From Chloroflexota bacterium (GTDB lineage Bacteria; Chloroflexota; Limnocylindria; Limnocylindrales; CSP1-4): DNA of 9,622 nucleotides. The stretch covers positions 1 to 9,622 of the forward strand of contig JANYAA010000042.1 in NCBI GenBank assembly GCA_025355255.1, in the 5' to 3' direction. Every line of letters begins with the position of its first letter. The first letter of the stretch is position 1. A program made the translations under genes and the position numbers. Shown in pieces: positions 5,495-9,622 of this stretch. The notes beneath the pieces are model-generated. The model was not told where the DNA came from. It saw nothing but the letters and a program-made list of their open reading frames with translations, and made no database searches.

Positions 5495-6478
5495 TCAACG
5501 GGACGCCTCAGGCAGTGCAACCGTGACGGACGCGGCGGCAGGCAGCGCAGCCAGCGTGCCAAGGGTCGAACGGAAGGCTGCGCCCACCGAGGCAAGCGCC
5601 AGCGCCGCAAGCCAAATCGCTACCCATGTGGCCGTCATGGCGAGCTGCAGCCAGAGATCGCGACCGTCCTCGAGCGTCGCACGGAGCAGGCCCCAGCCGA
5701 TCGCGGCCGCCGCGAGCGCCGGAACAAAGGACGCCGCCTGTCCGATGACGCCTAGCAGCGCCAACACCAGCAGTCGAAACGGCCGACGGGCCAGATCCCC
5801 CCAGCCAAGCGCCCAGGCTGTCACCAGACGTCGCCGGTCCAGCACCAGCCGCCTGACGCCAGCCGCCGCCGCCGTGTCGGCCGCCAACCACGTCAGCGCC
5901 AGCGCGAGCAGCGGCACCGGCAGCTGGGCGATCACCCGCACCGGGAGCGGCGTGGCAAGGTCCTCCGGCACGATCAGCTCGCGATAGGTGACGTTGTAGA
6001 GCGTGGGCCAGATGGCGGCAGCCAGAAGCGCCGGGGGCACCAGCGACGCAAGCCGCACGAGCGCAACCCGGCCAAGCCCAGGCGCCGTTGCGGCATCGTC
6101 GGGCTGGGCCGCGTACCCCTCCTCAGCGGCTGTCTGGGCCGCGTCCAACACGAGGCGGCGCTCCGTCCAAGCGCCCACGGTAAGGGCCAAGATCACCAGC
6201 GCCGTGATCCCCGCGGCACTGCCCGCCACCAGGGCGACGAGCCCCGCGGATGGCGAGCCAAAGACGAGCGTGCTCACCGGCACGGCGAGCAGGTTCTGCA
6301 GGCCAGACGGCGTGGGCAGCACCACGATGGGCCATGCCGCCAGCAGCAGACCGCCGCCCGCGAGGAACCCGCCCAGAGCGAGCACCCAGCCAGACGGCCG
6401 GACCAGCGCCACGACGACGGCGGCCGTGATGGCTCGCCGCAACGGCAGGAGGCGGGACGATCCCGCCTGCACCGTCAC
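5495..6478 (-). CDS. Multi-pass membrane protein of unknown function
   Basis: The 327-residue protein starts at GTG 6478-6476, overlapping the UPF0182 stop as GTGA. It has no visible Shine-Dalgarno, so its translation is probably coupled to that gene. About six or seven hydrophobic segments are visible (near residues 31-53, 76-103, 138-158, 182-203, 232-264 and 276-302). Hydrophilic connectors lie at about 104-135, with several acidic residues, and at about 205-231 (VRRLVLDRRRLVTAWALGWGD), strongly basic. Pro or Gly pairs occur near several helix ends. I recognise no catalytic, transporter or receptor signature and no family name. The coupling suggests a stoichiometric partner of the UPF0182 protein. 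Composition and GC3 match its neighbours, so there is no sign of recent transfer. Confidence 0.82.
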   Translation of the reverse strand: MTVQAGSSRLLPLRRAITAAVVVALVRPSGWVLALGGFLAGGGLLLAAWPIVVLPTPSGLQNLLAVPVSTLVFGSPSAGLVALVAGSAAGITALVILALTVGAWTERRLVLDAAQTAAEEGYAAQPDDAATAPGLGRVALVRLASLVPPALLAAAIWPTLYNVTYRELIVPEDLATPLPVRVIAQLPVPLLALALTWLAADTAAAAGVRRLVLDRRRLVTAWALGWGDLARRPFRLLVLALLGVIGQAASFVPALAAAAIGWGLLRATLEDGRDLWLQLAMTATWVAIWLAALALASVGAAFRSTLGTLAALPAAASVTVALPEASR

Positions 6479-9400
6479 GGGTTGGCGGTTGCGCCGGCCA
6501 CGCCAGTGAGCTGGGCGAGCTTGGCCAGCGCAGCCTGCACCTTGTTCATCTCCGCGCCGTACGTGGCGAAGTCGTTGCCGCGCAGGGCCGCCTGCGCCGC
6601 CTCAAAGTGCGCGTTGGCGTAGGCCACCAAGCCGTTGACGTCACCCGGCAGATCGCCAGGCGCAGGCGAGGTCCCAGGGGATGCTGTTGGGCCGGGTCCC
6701 GGCGTCGCCGTGGCGCCCGGACCCGGGGTTGGTGTCGGCGTGACCGTCCCGCCACCACCGTTAGCCGCGAGCAGCGCGTCGAGCGCCTCCTTGAGCGTGC
6801 TTCCCCAGACCACCGTGGTGGGGCTGGCGACGACGATCTTCTGGAACTCGGGGAATGCCGCAGATGTGGACTGCAGGTAGACGGGCTGCAGGTACAGCAG
6901 CGAGTTGCCCACCGGGATCACGATCAGGTTGCCCCGCTTCACAGAGCTGCCGCTCGTGTTCCACAGGGTGATCTGTGCGCTGATGGTGGGGTTCTGGTCA
7001 ATGCGGGCCTCGATCTGCGCCGGGCCAAACACCGTCGTGTCCGACGGGAACTGGTAGACGCGGACCGTGCCGTAGTTGAGGCCGTCGTTGCGGGCTGCCA
7101 CCCAGGCCATCATGTTGGGCCGGCTGGCGGCGATCATCGGCTGGAGGAGCAGGAACTCCGCCGCCGATTCGCCCGGCATGCGCATCACGGTGTAGTAGGC
7201 CTCAGACGGGAGGCTCTGCTCGTTGGTGGTGGCGGCCGGTACGGTCCAGCGGTCGTTGTTGTTGAAGAACGTCAGCGTCTGGGTGACGTGGTACTGGCCG
7301 TACACGCGGGTCTGGACGTTGAACAGCTCCTCCGGGACGCGGAGGTGGGCAGCCAGACCGGCGGGCAGGTCCGACATCGGCTGGAAGAGCGCTGGGAAGA
7401 CGCCCTCCCAGGCACGGATGATCGGGTCAGACGGGTCCGACACGTAGAAGTGCATCGTCCCGTCGTACGCGTCCATCGTGACCTTCACGCTGTTGCGGAT
7501 GTAGTTCAGATCCGCGCCGGCCAGGCCAGACGTCCCGCCCAGCTCGCCCGTGTCAAACGGGGTTGCGTGCGGGAAGCGGCTGGACACCGTGTAGGCGTCC
7601 TGGACATACACCAGGCGCCCGCTGCCGGAGACGACGAGGTAGGGGTCCTTGTCGTAGCGCAGGAATGGCGCGATGAGGTTGAGGCGCTCTGTCAGGGTCC
7701 GGTGGAACAGCAGCTGGCTGTCGGCGGTGACCTGGTTGGAGATGAACAGGTCCAGATCCCGGAACCGCGCGGCAAACAGCAGCCGCGACAGGGTGGAGCT
7801 CAGGGACACGCCCGTGTTGCCGGTCCACGCCGTCGTGGAATCGGCACCGTTGGCGCCGCCCCCCGGGAAGTCGAACTCAGCCTGGCGTGCGCGGACAACG
7901 ACGTAGTGCTCGTCCGCCTCGCCGAAGTAGATCCGGGGCTCCGTGATGGCAGGTGCACCGTCAGACGAGACCGGCGGCAGGTCGCGGACCCACAGCCGCG
8001 GCTGGCCCTCGGGCGTGACCTCGTTGACCGGGACCATGGCGAGCCCGATGCCGTGGGTGTAGCTGATCCGCTGGTTGACCCATCCGGTGGCCTGCGAGTT
8101 CTTCGCGATTGCCAGCTCACGGCCCGACAGCATGACCTGTCGAATGGCGCCGTTGATCTGGTAGCGGTCCGTGTCAACGTCGGTGAAGTTGTAGTACTGC
8201 TTGATCGTCTGGAGGTTGTCCAGCGTCGTCTGCAGCGGGCGGTAGTCCCAGAGCCGCGCGTTGGCAAACGTGTCCGCCTCGGCGGCAACGTCCTTTGCCG
8301 TCAGCGTGGCTGTTCCCGGGTAGGGCTTGGTGGTCCAGTCCTCGAGACCGTAGGCGAGGCGTGTCATCGCAATGTTGTTGGCGATGTACGGCTGCTCCTG
8401 CGCGTATCGGTCTGGGTCAACGCTGAGGCGCTGCACAATCTCGGGGTAGATGCCACCAAGGATGACGGATGCGGCGAACCACACGCCGACCACCAGGCCC
8501 AGCGGCCACATCCAGCGGGTGAATGCGCCGCCGACAAGGAGGGCGCCGGCGATCCCGGAGAGGAAGGTCAGCACGTCGTAGGCCATGAAGCGCGCGTGGG
8601 CATCGGCGTTGGCGACGCCCGCGAGGACGCCCGTGCCCTGGCTGTAGACCAGCTCGTACTTGTCCAGCTGGTAGCCGAAGGCGATCGAGAGCAGGTACAG
8701 CCCGGCGATCAGCGCGAGGTGGACGCGGACGCGGGTGATAAACACCTCACCGCCGTTGGCGGCAGCCACGAGATACCGGGCGCCTGCAACAGCGAGGCTT
8801 GCGATGAGGACACCGTTGAGCACGGACTGGACGAGGCGCCAGAACGGCAGCTCAAACAGGAAGAAGCCGATGTCCTTGCCGAAGACCGGATCCGTGACGG
8901 CCGTCCCCGTGCTGAACGGGACGCGGTGGATCCAGAGCTGGATGGTTTGCCAACCGCCCGAGAGTGCGCCGGCAAAGCCAAGCGCCACCAGGACCACGAC
9001 GCCGGCAATCGCCCACGAGGCGAGGGGCAGCAGGTTTGGCAGCTCGCCGTTCTCAAAGAGCGCGGCGGCAGCGCCGCCAGCCTGAGGACGGGCGCCGGGT
9101 GCGCGACTGCGGATGGCGCGGTCGTCATCGATGCCAAAACCAAAGGCGTTCGGGCGACCCTGGCCCTGCCGCTCAGCCTGGCGCTGCGCCTCGGCCAGGC
9201 GGTCGGCCACCTGGCGGATGCGACCTGGGCGCTCGGGATCGGCGGGCGGGGTGAGGCGCCCGGCAAGCCAGAGGTTGCTCAGAAGCACGATCATCGCGCC
9301 CGCCAGGCCAACCGCAAACAGCGCGCCCTGCGAGCCGATGCGCGTCCAGAAGACCTGGTCGAAGCCCACGCTGGTGTACCAGATGGCGTCGGTCCACAGG

Positions 9401-9622
9401 TTCACGCCAGCGCCCGCCAAGAGGATCAGCCCCACCACCGCGACGATGACGATGGTCAGTCCGGCGCGGCGGATCATGGTGCCGATGGACGGGGGCTCCG
9501 CGCCATCCTGCGCCCCGCCAACGGGACGCCCGGTGCGCGGGTTTCGCGGCGGCGCGCCGGGGTCATCCGTGCGGCGGTGGAGCGGGATCGGCTCGCCGCC
9601 ATGCTCGTCGGCGTCATCGTCC
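6475..9622 (-). CDS. UPF0182 family membrane protein (5' end outside window)
   Basis: From the ATG at 9477 the protein would be 1000 residues, but the frame stays open without a stop for 48 more codons to the window edge, so the true start probably lies outside. Numbering from that Met, about seven membrane segments fill residues 5-345. A large extracytoplasmic domain (about 346-900) follows, then a Thr/Pro/Gly-rich linker (about 907-942) and a short C-terminal helical segment (about 947-990, with FEAAQAALRGNDFATYGAE). Family hallmarks include WYTSVGFDQVF near residue 33, DPVFGKDIGFFLFELPFW near 196, and YPEIVQRLSVDPDRYAQEQP near 344. UPF0182 proteins occur in actinobacteria, cyanobacteria, Chloroflexota and some Firmicutes, and their function is unknown. 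The gene ends in TGA within a GTGA overlap with the next membrane gene. No frameshift is visible. Confidence 0.95.
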   Translation of the reverse strand, partial: DDDADEHGGEPIPLHRRTDDPGAPPRNPRTGRPVGGAQDGAEPPSIGTMIRRAGLTIVIVAVVGLILLAGAGVNLWTDAIWYTSVGFDQVFWTRIGSQGALFAVGLAGAMIVLLSNLWLAGRLTPPADPERPGRIRQVADRLAEAQRQAERQGQGRPNAFGFGIDDDRAIRSRAPGARPQAGGAAAALFENGELPNLLPLASWAIAGVVVLVALGFAGALSGGWQTIQLWIHRVPFSTGTAVTDPVFGKDIGFFLFELPFWRLVQSVLNGVLIASLAVAGARYLVAAANGGEVFITRVRVHLALIAGLYLLSIAFGYQLDKYELVYSQGTGVLAGVANADAHARFMAYDVLTFLSGIAGALLVGGAFTRWMWPLGLVVGVWFAASVILGGIYPEIVQRLSVDPDRYAQEQPYIANNIAMTRLAYGLEDWTTKPYPGTATLTAKDVAAEADTFANARLWDYRPLQTTLDNLQTIKQYYNFTDVDTDRYQINGAIRQVMLSGRELAIAKNSQATGWVNQRISYTHGIGLAMVPVNEVTPEGQPRLWVRDLPPVSSDGAPAITEPRIYFGEADEHYVVVRARQAEFDFPGGGANGADSTTAWTGNTGVSLSSTLSRLLFAARFRDLDLFISNQVTADSQLLFHRTLTERLNLIAPFLRYDKDPYLVVSGSGRLVYVQDAYTVSSRFPHATPFDTGELGGTSGLAGADLNYIRNSVKVTMDAYDGTMHFYVSDPSDPIIRAWEGVFPALFQPMSDLPAGLAAHLRVPEELFNVQTRVYGQYHVTQTLTFFNNNDRWTVPAATTNEQSLPSEAYYTVMRMPGESAAEFLLLQPMIAASRPNMMAWVAARNDGLNYGTVRVYQFPSDTTVFGPAQIEARIDQNPTISAQITLWNTSGSSVKRGNLIVIPVGNSLLYLQPVYLQSTSAAFPEFQKIVVASPTTVVWGSTLKEALDALLAANGGGGTVTPTPTPGPGATATPGPGPTASPGTSPAPGDLPGDVNGLVAYANAHFEAAQAALRGNDFATYGAEMNKVQAALAKLAQLTGVAGATANP
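6652..6759 (-). repeat. Low-complexity Thr/Pro/Gly linker coding tract in the UPF0182 gene
   Basis: This stretch encodes repeats of the TPTPTPGPG and TPGPGPTASPG type, about 36 residues, between the large extracytoplasmic domain and the C-terminal helical segment. Such Pro/Thr linkers are flexible and, outside the cell, often glycosylated. The repetitive GC-rich DNA is likely to vary in length between relatives. Confidence 0.75.

Noticed and set aside
6652..6759. The GC-rich repetitive tract as a possible tandem-repeat element
   Set aside because: It is explained by a Thr/Pro/Gly linker in the UPF0182 protein and remains in frame.
8709..9266. A 185-residue minus-strand open frame inside the UPF0182 gene
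   Set aside because: It is an out-of-frame shadow with Ser/Arg/Pro-rich composition, while the overlapping UPF0182 frame carries clear family hallmarks.

Overview
The window is high-GC bacterial chromosome with strong G/C preference at third codon positions and several GTG or TTG starts. A UPF0182-type membrane protein with a Thr/Pro-rich linker, an alanine-rich double zinc-ribbon membrane protein, a CPBP protease and an ECF sigma factor suggest a high-GC Chloroflexota lineage. An actinobacterium is the main alternative. This placement is an inference from gene style, since no rRNA or other marker gene lies in the window.

Left edge (1-597, + strand): the C-terminal two thirds of an ornithine cyclodeaminase/mu-crystallin family enzyme, cut by the window start. 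Its end faces the rest of the genes, all of which lie on the minus strand. The 199 bp between the convergent genes (598-796) hold no convincing gene or terminator.

Middle (about 797-3540, minus strand, read right to left): radC; a compact two-gene toxin-antitoxin module with the toxin first and an ATGA overlap; then an ECF-type sigma factor followed after 12 bp by a single-pass membrane protein that is probably its regulator. An ECF-like promoter (GGAAC/CGTC) sits directly upstream of the sigma gene, which suggests autoregulation.

Right part (3741-9622, minus strand): a run of four membrane-protein genes. A UPF0182 protein, open to the window edge, overlaps by GTGA with an unrecognised multi-pass membrane protein. 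After an 87 bp gap with a possible extended -10 promoter comes a membrane-anchored double zinc-ribbon protein, which overlaps by TTGA with a CPBP (CAAX-type) intramembrane protease. The two overlaps imply two translationally coupled pairs that may work together at the membrane. No function for the set can be read from the sequence.

I see no tRNA, rRNA, CRISPR array, insertion sequence or prophage gene. The least ordinary parts are the UPF0182 membrane cluster, the ECF sigma/membrane-partner pair whose partner lacks a zinc-binding anti-sigma motif, and the toxin-antitoxin module between radC and the sigma factor.
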